64,000 nt of DNA from Catalinimonas alkaloidigena (GCF_900100765.1 NZ_FNFO01000001.1:248001-312000), one strand, 5' to 3'; shown: positions 1-9,074, counted from the first letter of the stretch. Made by a program: numbers and translations. The notes: generated from the letters alone by a model not told the origin.

Positions 1-875
1 TGGTCGATCAGCCGGTAGAGTCGCTGTTGCTGTTCGATCGTGCGTCGTACCAGTATGCCGAAGAGTGGGTACACGACGCGCCGCCCGAAGAGACCGTGGA
101 AGAGAAACAGACGACGACCCTGCTGGTGATCGAAGACAACGAAGATCTGCGCAACTTTCTGGTGCGAAAGCTGCGCCGCACCTACGAGGTGGTGGCCTGT
201 GCCGACGGGCAGGAGGGGTTGCAACAAGCGTACGGAACGGTGCCCGACCTGATTGTCAGCGACGTAATGTTGCCCGGGCAAAATGGACTTTCCATCGCGG
301 AGACCCTGAAAAACGACCTGCGCACTTCCCACATTCCCATCATTCTGCTGACCGCCCGCGACTCGGTCGAGCAGCAGGTCGAAGGCATTCAGACAGGGGC
401 CGATGCCTACATCGTAAAGCCGTTCCACCTGCCTTACCTGCTGGAACGGGTCAAGAAACTGCTGTGGAATCGCGATCAGTTACGCAAACGCTTCGCCAGC
501 GCGGAAGTGGCTTCGCCCGTCCCGGCGTCGGCGGCACCCTCGCTCGATCAAAAGTTCCTGGCGGACCTGACGCGTCTGATTCAGGAGCGCCTCGCAGAAC
601 CGGAACTCAACGTCAATGCCTTGGCGCGGGAAGTAGGTCTGTCGCGGGTGCAGCTCTACCGCAAGGTGAAAGCGCTGCTGGGCGTGGGCATTAGCGACTA
701 CATCAAAACTCAGCGACTGCAACGGGCCAAAACTCTGCTGCAGCAACAGGAACTGACCGTAGCCGAAGTGGCCTACGCCGTCGGGTTTTCGTCACCCGCC
801 TATTTTTCAACGGTCTTCAAAAGCCAATTCGACCAGTCGCCCTCCGAGTTTATCAAGCAGGTCACGTCCGTATAA
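1..875 (+). CDS. Hybrid two-component system regulator, C-terminal part (receiver + AraC HTH), cut by window edge
   Basis: The reading frame is open from the first bases, so the gene starts outside the window; about 290 C-terminal residues are visible. They contain a full receiver domain (TLLVIEDNEDLRNFL, phosphoacceptor Asp in SDVMLPG, Lys in YIVKPFH) and then an AraC-type double helix-turn-helix (LNVNALAREVGLSRVQLYRK and the second helix pair with VAYAVGFSSPAYFSTVFK). In Bacteroidota a receiver followed by AraC at the C-terminus is the signature of hybrid two-component systems, whose N-terminal part is a periplasmic sensor plus histidine kinase; those parts are not visible here. Such regulators usually sit beside the utilisation locus they activate, and this one abuts a fructan-type locus. 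Inference: it senses a fructan breakdown product and activates the symporter and GH13 promoters, which share a 21-bp-spaced repeat. Confidence 0.9.
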   Translation, partial: VDQPVESLLLFDRASYQYAEEWVHDAPPEETVEEKQTTTLLVIEDNEDLRNFLVRKLRRTYEVVACADGQEGLQQAYGTVPDLIVSDVMLPGQNGLSIAETLKNDLRTSHIPIILLTARDSVEQQVEGIQTGADAYIVKPFHLPYLLERVKKLLWNRDQLRKRFASAEVASPVPASAAPSLDQKFLADLTRLIQERLAEPELNVNALAREVGLSRVQLYRKVKALLGVGISDYIKTQRLQRAKTLLQQQELTVAEVAYAVGFSSPAYFSTVFKSQFDQSPSEFIKQVTSV

Positions 876-1097
876 CGCCCGGCTTGGGCCGCGGCACGTT
901 CAGAAAGAAATCCGGTGATCTCGGTCGATAGCGCCCTTTGCCGTAGCCTCACGAAGTCTGCTTTCTGTGGTAAAGGTCCCGCTGCGAACGGGCAAAAGGG
1001 GGGCGTAAGATTTTTAGGAATTATGCCACCTTCAGGAAAGGCGTTCCCGGCGGTAAACCACGGCTGGCATAACTTGTCTTCTTGTGCTGGGGCAGGA

Positions 1098-1124
1098 GGT
1101 AACCAGATCGAAAAGGCAGGTAAC
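1098..1124 (+). promoter_or_regulatory. Distal copy of the 21-bp-spaced GTAAC operator
   Basis: GGTAACCAGATCGAAAAGG is followed by a second GGTAAC with start-to-start spacing of 21 bp. The left half matches the operators at 1229 and 13499 (core TAACnAnATCGAAA). No TAnnTTTG box lies at the matching downstream distance, so this is probably an auxiliary site 131 bp upstream of the proximal one. Confidence 0.55.
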
Positions 1125-1228
1125 CTGCGTGAAAACGGTAGCAAAACCGCGACCAGCCCGTGAGTAAAATACACAGGCGATCCAACGAAAGTGGTGTTTT
1201 GGCGTGCTGTGCAAAGGATGGGAGGGGA

Positions 1229-1294
1229 TGTAACAAAATCGAAAGTTTTTGAAACAAACCTGGAAGGGGCCGCTTCCCTTTCCCACTACCTTTG
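1229..1294 (+). promoter_or_regulatory. Symporter promoter with activator-type direct repeat and -7 box
   Basis: TGTAAC at 1229 and TGAAAC at 1250 form a direct repeat with a 21-bp period. CCTGGAAGGG (1259-1268) occupies the -33 position, where no TTG is found, and TACCTTTG (1287-1294) matches the Bacteroidota -7 consensus TAnnTTTG. The start codon follows about 30 bp later. The promoter at 13499-13564 has the same elements at identical distances. A weak -33 with an adjacent repeat suggests activator dependence; AraC-type domains bind half-sites 21 bp apart in the classical araI case. Confidence 0.7.
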
Positions 1295-1323
1295 ATCACA
1301 CAACAACCTACCGCATCGTACCC

Positions 1324-2658
1324 ATGAAAAACCGCCACCTGTTATTCTGGTCCATTACGGTCGCGCTCGGCGGCTTCCTCTTCGGCTTCGACACGGCCGT
1401 GATCTCGGGCGCGGAACAAACCATCCAGCGCGTCTGGGACCTGAACTCCTGGCAACACGGCCTTACCGTTTCCATTGCGCTGATGGGCACGGTAGTGGGT
1501 GCGCTGTTCGGGGGCATTCCTTCGGATAAACTCGGGCGACAGAAAACCCTGTTCTGGATCGCCGTCTTCTATTTGGTTTCCGCGTTGGGGTCGGCCCTGG
1601 CGACGGACTGGTACCTGTTTCTTTCTTTCCGATTTTTAGGCGGGCTGGGCGTAGGGGCTTCATCGGTGGCCGCGCCGCTCTACATCTCGGAGATTGCGCC
1701 GCCCGCTTCGCGCGGCCGACTGGTGGCCCTTTTTCAATTCAACGTTGTGTTCGGCATTCTGATGGCCTACCTGTCCAATGCCCTGATCGGGGGCCACGGT
1801 CCGAGCGACTGGCGGTGGATGCTGGGCATGGAAGCCATTCCGGCCATTCTGTTTCAAGTGCTTGTGCTGTTCGTACCGGAAAGCCCACGCTGGCTGATTC
1901 TGAAGCGCAACGAAGTGGCCCGTGCCCGCGAAATTCTTTCTAAAATCGATCCGGTACACGCCGAGCAAGAGGTGGCCGCCATTCTGAACACGGCCGAGCT
2001 GGACGTGAAAACGCCCGCCGAGCCCTTTTTCTCCAAACGCTACCGGCTGCCCATCACGCTGGCGGTGCTGTTCGCCATGTTCAACCAACTGTCGGGCATC
2101 AACGCCATCATCTATTACGCCCCCCGCATTTTCGGCATGACCGGCCTGGGCACCGAATCGGCCCTGTTGTCGACGGCGGGCATCGGCCTGATCAACTTCC
2201 TCTCGACTTTGCTGGCGCTCAACTTCATCGACCGGTTCGGGCGCCGCGCCCTCATGAAAATCGGTTCTTGGGGGCTGATCGCCACGCTGGGGCTGGTGGC
2301 CTATGCCTTCTTCACGGAAACCTTCGGCTACTGGGTGCCGATTTACCTGTTCGTTTACATCGCCTTCTTCGCCTTCTCGCAGGGGGCCGTGATCTGGGTC
2401 TTCATCTCCGAAATCTTCCCGAATCGGGTGCGGGCCTACGGACAGGCACTGGGCAGTTTTACGCACTGGCTGCTGGCGGCCATTGTCTCTTTTGCCTTCC
2501 CGGTCGTCACCGAGACGCTGGGCGGGGGCGTCACCTTCTCGATCTTCTGCGGCATGATGATCCTGCAACTGCTGTTCGTCTGGAAGATGATGCCGGAGAC
2601 GAAAGGAAAATCGCTCGAACAACTCGAAGAAAACCTCTACCTGCATGAAAACGTCTGA
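1324..2658 (+). CDS. Sugar:H+ symporter (MFS, sugar porter family), probably fructose importer
   Basis: This 444-residue protein has twelve hydrophobic segments and sugar-porter family signatures: GGFLFGFDTAVISGA in TM1, RFLGGLGVGASSVAAPLYIS, PESPRWL at the end of the first half, DRFGRRALM and PETKGKSLEQLE near the C-terminus. It would import a monosaccharide across the inner membrane using the proton gradient. The ATG at 1324 is chosen because it gives the usual short N-terminus directly before TM1; the longer in-frame start at 1249 would begin inside the operator. The stop overlaps the fructokinase start by 14 bp, so the two are translationally linked, pointing to fructose as the substrate by analogy with the importer-kinase pair of Bacteroides fructan loci. 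The substrate is inference. Confidence 0.9.
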   Translation: MKNRHLLFWSITVALGGFLFGFDTAVISGAEQTIQRVWDLNSWQHGLTVSIALMGTVVGALFGGIPSDKLGRQKTLFWIAVFYLVSALGSALATDWYLFLSFRFLGGLGVGASSVAAPLYISEIAPPASRGRLVALFQFNVVFGILMAYLSNALIGGHGPSDWRWMLGMEAIPAILFQVLVLFVPESPRWLILKRNEVARAREILSKIDPVHAEQEVAAILNTAELDVKTPAEPFFSKRYRLPITLAVLFAMFNQLSGINAIIYYAPRIFGMTGLGTESALLSTAGIGLINFLSTLLALNFIDRFGRRALMKIGSWGLIATLGLVAYAFFTETFGYWVPIYLFVYIAFFAFSQGAVIWVFISEIFPNRVRAYGQALGSFTHWLLAAIVSFAFPVVTETLGGGVTFSIFCGMMILQLLFVWKMMPETKGKSLEQLEENLYLHENV

Positions 2659-3574
2659 CACCACTCCCACCCAAAGGGCCATCTGCTTCGGCGAAGTGCT
2701 CTACGACTACCTGCCCAACGGCAAATTTCCGGGCGGTGCGCCGATGAACGTAGCGCTGCACCTGCACCAGCACGGCATCGAGACACGCATGATCTCGTCC
2801 GTCGGCAACGACGAAGAGGGCGTGGAACTGATTACGTATCTGAACGAGCGCAGCCTGCCGACCTATTACATTCAGCGGCAGAAGCTCTACCCGACGGGCA
2901 AAGTCTACGCGGACGTGTCGCAGCCCGGCAACGTCACCTACAAGATTGTGGAGCCGGTGGCGTGGGATTTCATCCAGCACACCGACGAAGTGGTGCGGGC
3001 CGTGAAGGGGGCCGACCTGTTTTTGTACGGTAGCCTGGCCGCACGGGGCGAGGTGTCGTCCGACACGCTGCTGCACCTGTTGCCCCACGCGCAACTGGCC
3101 GTGTTCGATGTGAACCTGCGCGCACCGTTCTACACGCCTTCGCTGGTCGAAGCGCTGTTGCAGCAAGCCCACATGGTAAAGCTCAACGAAGAAGAATTTG
3201 CCCTCCTGACCCACTGGTTTCTGAAACAGCCGGGAGACGAACAGGCCATTCCGCAGTTGGCCCGGTTGTTCAAGTTGCAGACCGTTTGCCTCACCCACGG
3301 CGCGGACGGCGCTACCCTCTGGCATGAGGGAGATGTATGGCGGCAGCCCGGCTTTACGGTCGAGGTAAAGGACACCATCGGGAGCGGCGATGCGTTTCTG
3401 GGTGCTTTCCTGAGCAAATGGCTCCAGGGAGCTGCCCCGGCAGAATGCCTGCGCTACGGCTGTGCGGTGGGGGCATTTGTGGCTTCGCGCGAAGCCGCCA
3501 CGCCAGTCCTGGACCCAGAGGCGATTCAGGCGCTACTGCGGCAGCAAACGCCCCACGTGTCCAGCCGAACCTGA
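2645..3574 (+). CDS. Fructokinase (PfkB/ribokinase family)
   Basis: The 309-residue protein has the two PfkB family signatures: an N-terminal sugar-binding stretch GGAPMNVALHLHQHG and the C-terminal DTIGSGDAFLGAFL, whose Asp is the catalytic base and whose GSGD forms the anion hole. It begins FGEVLYDYLPNGKFPGGAP, a pattern common in bacterial fructokinases. It would phosphorylate fructose to fructose-6-phosphate in the cytoplasm. The start overlaps the symporter gene by 14 bp and no stop-start gap exists, so both are made from one transcript. The neighbourhood (GH32, SusCD) favours fructose over other PfkB substrates such as ribose or adenosine. Confidence 0.88.
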   Translation: MKTSDTTPTQRAICFGEVLYDYLPNGKFPGGAPMNVALHLHQHGIETRMISSVGNDEEGVELITYLNERSLPTYYIQRQKLYPTGKVYADVSQPGNVTYKIVEPVAWDFIQHTDEVVRAVKGADLFLYGSLAARGEVSSDTLLHLLPHAQLAVFDVNLRAPFYTPSLVEALLQQAHMVKLNEEEFALLTHWFLKQPGDEQAIPQLARLFKLQTVCLTHGADGATLWHEGDVWRQPGFTVEVKDTIGSGDAFLGAFLSKWLQGAAPAECLRYGCAVGAFVASREAATPVLDPEAIQALLRQQTPHVSSRT

Positions 3575-3701
3575 ATCAGAAACTCACTTCGTAACTGCAC
3601 CCCAGAATGTATATGCCTATGAACCCACCACCTGACTTTGCAGTGCCGTTGTAGCATGAATCGCCGGTGTGACACACACTACTGATGCGCAAGAAGCTGC
3701 A

Positions 3702-3717
3702 TTGCATGATCATGCAA
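3702..3717. promoter_or_regulatory. Perfect 16-bp palindrome upstream of susC
   Basis: TTGCATGATCATGCAA is identical to its reverse complement, the size and form of an operator for a dimeric repressor such as LacI or GntR family members. No gene for such a regulator is in view. It lies about 315 bp before the susC start. Confidence 0.45.
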
Positions 3718-3736
3718 ACGCCATCCGATAGGGTCT

Positions 3737-3750
3737 TATAACATGTTGTA
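3737..3750. promoter_or_regulatory. Imperfect 14-bp palindrome upstream of susC
   Basis: TATAACATGTTGTA matches its reverse complement at 12 of 14 positions. It is 20 bp from the end of the perfect palindrome at 3702-3717. It may be a second operator or part of a promoter; no function can be assigned. Confidence 0.3.
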
Positions 3751-4032
3751 GCCTGCGAAAACGGGCTCTCTTGTTCTGCTTGAGTACTCGCTTCTCGGTA
3801 TACCGATCACTTCTGCCGCAACGCAGGGGGGCGGGCAGACCTTGCCTTTTCCGTCGGGCGCTAGCCATGCCCCCTTTTCAACTTGCCTATCCACCCCATC
3901 CCAACCTCTCATGAAACAAACCATCACTCCGGCGCGAACACGGGCCTGTGCACGGCACACCCCTCCGCTACCGAATCTGCCCGTTGGGGCGCATCGCCTC
4001 ACTTCATTACCGCACCACAAAACGTTACCCCT

Positions 4033-7000
4033 ATGAATCCTACAATTCTACTTCACCACGCGTTTCGGACGCTACCCGCGTGGCTTTTCCTCAGCCTGTT
4101 CTTTTGCCTCGGAGCGGCCCTGGCACAATCCGTGACCGTGTCCGGTACGGTGACCGACGCTACGAACGAAGGCCTGCCCGGGGTGAGTGTGCTGGTCAAA
4201 GGCACCACCCGCGGCACCGTGACCGACATCAACGGCAGCTACTCCCTCGACAACCTGGCTTCTTCGGACACCCTCTTGTTTACGTCCGTGGGCTTTACGT
4301 CACAATCCGTCGTGGTCGGGTCGAAAAACACCATCAACGTCACCATGCTGGACGACGTGCAAGCCCTGAACGAAGTGGTCGTTGTCGGGTACACCGCCGA
4401 ACGGAAAGTCGACCTCACCGGGGCCATCGCCGTGGTGGAACTGGAGCCGGTCAAAGGGCAAAGCATGAGTTCGGGCAACCCGGCGCAGGCGTTGCAGGGA
4501 CGGGTGCCCGGCTTGTACATCGAACGTTCGGGCGACCCGACCGGCACCACCCCCCGCATCCTGATTCGTGGGGCCAACACGCTGGGCGACAACAACCCGC
4601 TCTACATCATCGACGGGGTGCCGACCACCCGCCCGGAAGTGTTCGCCAGCCTGAACCCCAGCGTGATTGAGTCGGTGCAGGTGCTGAAAGACGCATCGGC
4701 CGCTTCGATCTACGGCTCGCGTGCCTCGAACGGCGTCCTGATCGTGCAGACCAAAAACCGGGTGCAAGGGGCGGACGAGAAGTTCACGGTCGCCTTCAAT
4801 TCCAACGTCTCGGTCTTGTCCGAACAGCAGCAGCGATTCAAGATGCTCAACGCGGTGGATCGGGGGCGGGCCCTGTGGCAGGCCTCGGTCAACGACCGCA
4901 CCGACCCGGCCAGCGGGTACGGCGAAATCTACAACTTCGACTGGAACGGCGACTACGACAATCCGGTGCTGAACAGCGTGACCGTCAAGCCGTTTGTGGG
5001 AGGCGATCCGAATGTACCCGCCGGCGATACCGACTGGCAGGACGTGATGTACAAAACCGGCTACGTCTACAACAATGACCTGACGGTGTCGGGTGGCAAC
5101 GAGCGGGCTTTTCTGCTGGCCAACTTCGGCTACCTGCACAACACGGGCATTCTGCAATACACCGGCTACCGGCGCTACACCGGCAAGCTCAACGCCAATT
5201 TCAACCTGTTCGACAACCGCCTGAAGTTCGGCGTCAACTCCCAGTTTGCCACCTCGAACGAAACGTTGGCTTCGCCCGATGTGGGGTCGGCCGCTACGCC
5301 CGGCCTGGCCGTGTCGCTAGCCCCCACCATCCCGGTCTACACACTGGATGGCAACTTTGCCGGTCCGCTCGGTTCCGGCTATTCGGACCGTAATAATCCG
5401 CTGCTGATGCAGTACATCAACCGCTGGGACAACACGCACCGTGACTCGTTTTTGGGCAACGCGTACGCTTCGCTGGAACTGCTGAAGAACCTGAATTTCC
5501 GCACCAGCCTGGGCGTCGATTACAACCAGGTGAAGGTCAAGAACATCGAGCCGCGGGTGGCCAACGGCTTCATTACCCGCACCATCAACAGCCTGAACCT
5601 GGCGGACAACGACTACCTCAGCCTCACCTTTTCGAACACCCTGACCTACAACCTGGCACTGGGGCAACACGTGTTCGACTTTCTGGTGGGCACCGAAGCG
5701 GTAAAAACCGACCTGACCTTCCTGACCGCCAGTGCGCAGGAGTTTGCCGTCGAGACGGAAGACTTTTTTGTGCTGAATGCCGCGACCGGCTTGCGGAACA
5801 ACACCGGCGACCAGACGGGCAGCCGGCTGCTCTCGCAATTCGGAAAGATCGGCTACCGCTTCGGCGAAAAGTACCTGGCGTCTTTCACGCTGCGTCGCGA
5901 CGGCTCCTCCCGCTTCGGGGCCAACAACCGCTACGGCATTTTCCCGGCGGCTACGGTCGGCTGGCGTCTCGATCAGGAGGATTTTATGCAGGAACTTCCT
6001 TCGCTGTCGCAACTGAAACTGCGGGCGGGCTACGGTACGGTCGGCAACCAGTCGATCGGTGATCTGTCGCGCTTCGGGCTGTTTGCGCCCCGCTACGGCC
6101 TGACGCAGGAGCAGGTGCGCCGGGCAGGCTTCTTCTTCGATCAGTTTTACAACGTAGGCACGGCCTACGACCTGGCCGGGGCCAATACCGGCACGCTGCC
6201 GTCGGGCTTTGTATCGACCCAGGGCGCAAACCCCGACCTCCGGTGGGAGTCGACGACGGAACTGAACATGGGCATCGACTTCGGGTTCTGGAATCAGAAA
6301 TTACAGGGTTCGTTCGACTACTACACCCGCGTTACCCGCGACATCCTGATTACGCCGCCCGTAGCGTCGGCCGCCGGCGAAGGGGTCCTGCGTACGCTCA
6401 ACGGGGCGACGGTCAAGAACAAGGGCTGGGAGTTTGCGCTCGGCTATTCGGACGAAACGTCGAACGGCCTGCGCTACACCGTCTCGACCAACTTCAGCGG
6501 CTTTAAAGACCGGATCACAGAACTGCCGGAAGAGGTCCGGACCGGGTTTGCGGGCAACGCCGAACAGGACATCCTCGGGCAGTCGCAGTTCGCCATCTTC
6601 GGGTACCGTACCGACGGGCTGTTCCAGAACCAGGCCGACGTGGACGCGCACGCCACGCAGGTGGGGGCCGCTCCGGGCCGGATTCGGTACAAAGACCTGA
6701 ACGGCGACGGCATGGTGAACGCGCTCGACCAGGAATTTTTCGGTACCACCCTCCCGACGTTCCAGTATGGCGTGAGTCTCAACCTGAGCTACCGCAACTT
6801 CGATCTGTCCGCCTTCGGGTCGGGCGTCGCGGGCCGCCGCGGTTTCGACAACTACATTTTCTACAACGAGTTCATCCGCGGGCGCGACAACGTTGGCCCC
6901 GGTACGCTGACGGCCTGGACACCGCAGAACACCAGCTCGACCATTCCGGCGCTGACCCTGTCGGACGGCAACAACGAGACGCGCAGCTCCGACTACCTGT

Positions 7001-7230
7001 TCGTCAAGAACTCTTACTTCAAACTGCGCAACCTTTCGCTGGGCTACACGCTGCCCGAAACGGCCATGGGCAAGTTGGGGCCGCTCAGCTACCTGCGCCT
7101 CTACCTGCAGGCCGAGAACCTGTTCTGGATCAAGAGCGGCGAGTTTAAGGGGCCGGACCCGGAGCGCCGCGACGTCAACGCCATTCCGGTGCCGTCGGTC
7201 TATTCCCTCGGCCTCAACGTCCGTCTGTAA
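4033..7230 (+). CDS. SusC/RagA-family TonB-dependent outer membrane transporter
   Basis: The 1065-residue protein starts with a signal peptide (about residues 1-32, ending GAALAQ). Next comes a CarboxypepD_reg-like domain (VSGTVTDATNEGLPGVSVLV), then the TonB plug with the SusC signatures PLYIIDGVPT and SIYGSRASNGVLIVQTK, then a long beta-barrel ending in the aromatic-rich strand SVYSLGLNVRL. It imports oligosaccharides across the outer membrane with energy from TonB. The ATG at 4033 is chosen because the signal peptide starts there; a 50-codon in-frame extension upstream has no signal character. SusD follows 27 bp later. The GH32 gene downstream makes fructo-oligosaccharides the likely cargo. 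Confidence 0.96.
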   Translation: MNPTILLHHAFRTLPAWLFLSLFFCLGAALAQSVTVSGTVTDATNEGLPGVSVLVKGTTRGTVTDINGSYSLDNLASSDTLLFTSVGFTSQSVVVGSKNTINVTMLDDVQALNEVVVVGYTAERKVDLTGAIAVVELEPVKGQSMSSGNPAQALQGRVPGLYIERSGDPTGTTPRILIRGANTLGDNNPLYIIDGVPTTRPEVFASLNPSVIESVQVLKDASAASIYGSRASNGVLIVQTKNRVQGADEKFTVAFNSNVSVLSEQQQRFKMLNAVDRGRALWQASVNDRTDPASGYGEIYNFDWNGDYDNPVLNSVTVKPFVGGDPNVPAGDTDWQDVMYKTGYVYNNDLTVSGGNERAFLLANFGYLHNTGILQYTGYRRYTGKLNANFNLFDNRLKFGVNSQFATSNETLASPDVGSAATPGLAVSLAPTIPVYTLDGNFAGPLGSGYSDRNNPLLMQYINRWDNTHRDSFLGNAYASLELLKNLNFRTSLGVDYNQVKVKNIEPRVANGFITRTINSLNLADNDYLSLTFSNTLTYNLALGQHVFDFLVGTEAVKTDLTFLTASAQEFAVETEDFFVLNAATGLRNNTGDQTGSRLLSQFGKIGYRFGEKYLASFTLRRDGSSRFGANNRYGIFPAATVGWRLDQEDFMQELPSLSQLKLRAGYGTVGNQSIGDLSRFGLFAPRYGLTQEQVRRAGFFFDQFYNVGTAYDLAGANTGTLPSGFVSTQGANPDLRWESTTELNMGIDFGFWNQKLQGSFDYYTRVTRDILITPPVASAAGEGVLRTLNGATVKNKGWEFALGYSDETSNGLRYTVSTNFSGFKDRITELPEEVRTGFAGNAEQDILGQSQFAIFGYRTDGLFQNQADVDAHATQVGAAPGRIRYKDLNGDGMVNALDQEFFGTTLPTFQYGVSLNLSYRNFDLSAFGSGVAGRRGFDNYIFYNEFIRGRDNVGPGTLTAWTPQNTSSTIPALTLSDGNNETRSSDYLFVKNSYFKLRNLSLGYTLPETAMGKLGPLSYLRLYLQAENLFWIKSGEFKGPDPERRDVNAIPVPSVYSLGLNVRL

Positions 7231-7257
7231 GCCTTCCACCTTCAAGAAACCAACCTC

Positions 7258-8988
7258 ATGAAACTCAAGACTATTTCCCTCTTTAGCGCCGCGTTGCTGA
7301 TCCTGGCGGCCTGTAGTGAAGATTTCCTCGAGTACGAACCGAAGGGCGTGCTCTCTTCCGAAAATGTGGCCGTGCCCGAAAACATCGAGGGCCTGGTGAC
7401 GGCCGCCTACGCGGGTATCGCCAACGACGAAATGATCGGCCCGATTACCAGCAGCTGGGTGTACGGCAGCGTGCGCTCCGACGACGCCTACAAAGCGGGC
7501 GGCGGGATTTCCGACGTGATCGACATCAACTACCTGGAGCAGTACAACTTGGTGCAGCCCCAGACGGGCGACAACTGGATGGGGCCGCTGACCTTCTCGA
7601 ACCACTACAAGGCCATCTCCCGCACCAACTTCGCGCTGAAGGCCCTGCAGGAAACCGAGGACTTTGACCTGAAAGCCACCCGCACCGGCGAACTGCGCTT
7701 CCTGCGCGGGCACTCGTACTTCATGCTGAAGCAGCTCTTCAAGTACATTCCGTACATCGACGAGACCAAGTCGCCGGAAGAGATTCTGCAGACCTCGAAC
7801 CGGGAGTACACAAACGACGAACTGTGGAACAAGATTGCGGACGATTTTCAGTTTGCCATCGACAACCTGCCCGCCACCCAGCCGGAAGTAGGCCGCGCCA
7901 ACCAACTGGCCGCCAAGGCGTACCTGGCGAAGGTGCGGCTCTACCAAGCCTACGAACAGAACGAGAGCCACCAGGTCGTCAACATCAACGCGGCGCGGCT
8001 CGAAGAAGTCGTGTCACTGACCAGCGACGTCATCGACGCGGGGCGCTACAGCCTGCAGGGCGATTTTGCCGAAAACTTCCTGGACGGATACGACAACGGA
8101 ACCGAGTCGGTCTTTGCTGCGCAGTTCTCCATTGCCGACGGGACCACCACCGGGCGCGTCTCGTTCGTGACGGGCCTTAACTCGCCGCACGGCGCGCCGG
8201 AATACGGGTGCTGTGGCTTCCACTACGCCAGCCAGAACATGGTGAACGCCTTCAAAACCAGTGAAGCCGGCCTGCCGATGTTTGACACGTTTAACGACGA
8301 GGACATGCTGGCCCCGAGCGACTTCCTGGCCAACGGCGTCGATCCGCGGCTCGACCACACGGTCGGCGTGCCGGGCCATCCGTACAAATACAACCCTGAG
8401 TTTGTCTACAGCGAAAGCTGGGCGCGCGACCCGGGTGTTTACGGGTTCTTCGGCAACATGAAAGAACAGCAGCTGCCCGACTGTGCGTGCTACCTGAAAC
8501 AGGGGCCGTTCATCGGGACGTCTAAAAACATCGACTTTATTCGCTACGCCGATGTGCTGCTGATGAAGGCCGAGGCGCTCATCGAGCTGGGGCGGCACGC
8601 CGAAGCGCTGCCGCTGATCAACCAGGTGCGGGAACGGGCCAAAGCCAGTACCGAACGCCTGCAAAAGGCCGACGGCAGCAATCCGTCGAACTACCGGATC
8701 GAAACGTACGTGCCGGGCAGCAACATCGACTGGACGCAGGAAAACGCCCGCAAAGCCTTGCAGTGGGAGCGTCGGCTGGAATTTGCGATGGAGAGTCCGC
8801 GTTTCTTCGACCTGGTGCGCTGGGGCATTGCAGAGCCGACCCTGAATGCCTACCTGGCCGAAGAGAAAACGAAGCGCGATTACCTGAGCAACGCGCACTT
8901 CACGGCGGGACGCGACGAGTACCTGCCCATTCCGCAGCGCGAAATCGACTTCACCAAAGGGCGCTACGAACAGAATCCCGGTTACTAA
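7258..8988 (+). CDS. SusD/RagB-family glycan-binding outer membrane lipoprotein
   Basis: The 576-residue product has a lipoprotein signal (LILAACSEDFLEYEP, lipid-modified Cys19). The TPR-like helical core and the C-terminal family pattern are clear: AR.ALQWERRLEFAMESPRFFDLVRWG, then YLPIPQREIDF and NPGY at the end. It caps the SusC barrel at the cell surface and binds the incoming glycan. It lies immediately after susC with a 27-bp gap, the normal order of the pair. A pair of cysteines (CCGF) in the middle and another CAC later are unusual for such a surface protein and may form disulfides; that is speculation. Confidence 0.95.
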   Translation: MKLKTISLFSAALLILAACSEDFLEYEPKGVLSSENVAVPENIEGLVTAAYAGIANDEMIGPITSSWVYGSVRSDDAYKAGGGISDVIDINYLEQYNLVQPQTGDNWMGPLTFSNHYKAISRTNFALKALQETEDFDLKATRTGELRFLRGHSYFMLKQLFKYIPYIDETKSPEEILQTSNREYTNDELWNKIADDFQFAIDNLPATQPEVGRANQLAAKAYLAKVRLYQAYEQNESHQVVNINAARLEEVVSLTSDVIDAGRYSLQGDFAENFLDGYDNGTESVFAAQFSIADGTTTGRVSFVTGLNSPHGAPEYGCCGFHYASQNMVNAFKTSEAGLPMFDTFNDEDMLAPSDFLANGVDPRLDHTVGVPGHPYKYNPEFVYSESWARDPGVYGFFGNMKEQQLPDCACYLKQGPFIGTSKNIDFIRYADVLLMKAEALIELGRHAEALPLINQVRERAKASTERLQKADGSNPSNYRIETYVPGSNIDWTQENARKALQWERRLEFAMESPRFFDLVRWGIAEPTLNAYLAEEKTKRDYLSNAHFTAGRDEYLPIPQREIDFTKGRYEQNPGY

Positions 8989-9020
8989 ATCTTTTCTTTT
9001 CCTCAAGAACCTCGTACCTA

Positions 9021-9058
9021 TGACAACAGCGTCGCCCCGCGTGGCTGCGCTGTTGTCA
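9021..9058. promoter_or_regulatory. Intercistronic stem-loop between susD and the GH32 gene
   Basis: TGACAACAGCG (9021-9031) and CGCTGTTGTCA (9048-9058) form a perfect 11-bp stem with a 16-base loop. No T-run follows, so it is unlikely to be a strong terminator. It could protect the 3' end of a processed susCD transcript or reduce read-through, giving more transporter than enzyme. Confidence 0.55.
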
Positions 9059-9074
9059 ACTTACATTTTCCATC

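Larger units (their letters stand above)
876..1323. other. Intergenic region between regulator and sugar symporter
   Basis: These 448 bases hold no convincing gene. A short GCCC/GGGC hairpin lies just after the regulator stop codon, without a T-tract. The right half carries two copies of a GTAAC-type operator (about 1098 and 1229) and a TAnnTTTG -7 box at 1287-1294. An 82-codon open frame at 915-1163 has no recognisable protein character. Confidence 0.6.
3575..4032. other. Leader region upstream of susC
   Basis: This 458-bp gap has no supported gene. An in-frame extension of susC back to 3883 exists but lacks signal-peptide character, so it is treated as leader. The region carries two CATG/GATC-centred palindromes (3702-3717 and 3737-3750). 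A TGACTTTG at about 3633 differs by one base from the -7 consensus. The GTAAC operator found at the two other promoters of the locus is not clearly present. Confidence 0.5.

Noticed and set aside
915-1163. 82-codon open frame upstream of the symporter
   Set aside because: No protein-like character, and it overlaps the distal operator copy.
3591-3640. GTAAC followed by ATGAACC and CCTGACTTTG after the fructokinase gene, similar to the shared operator
   Set aside because: Half-site spacing (about 27 bp) and distance to a -7-like box do not match the two good copies, and the central ATCGAAA core is missing.
3883-4032. Longer start for the SusC gene, 50 codons upstream
   Set aside because: The extension lacks signal-peptide character and would place the real signal peptide internally.
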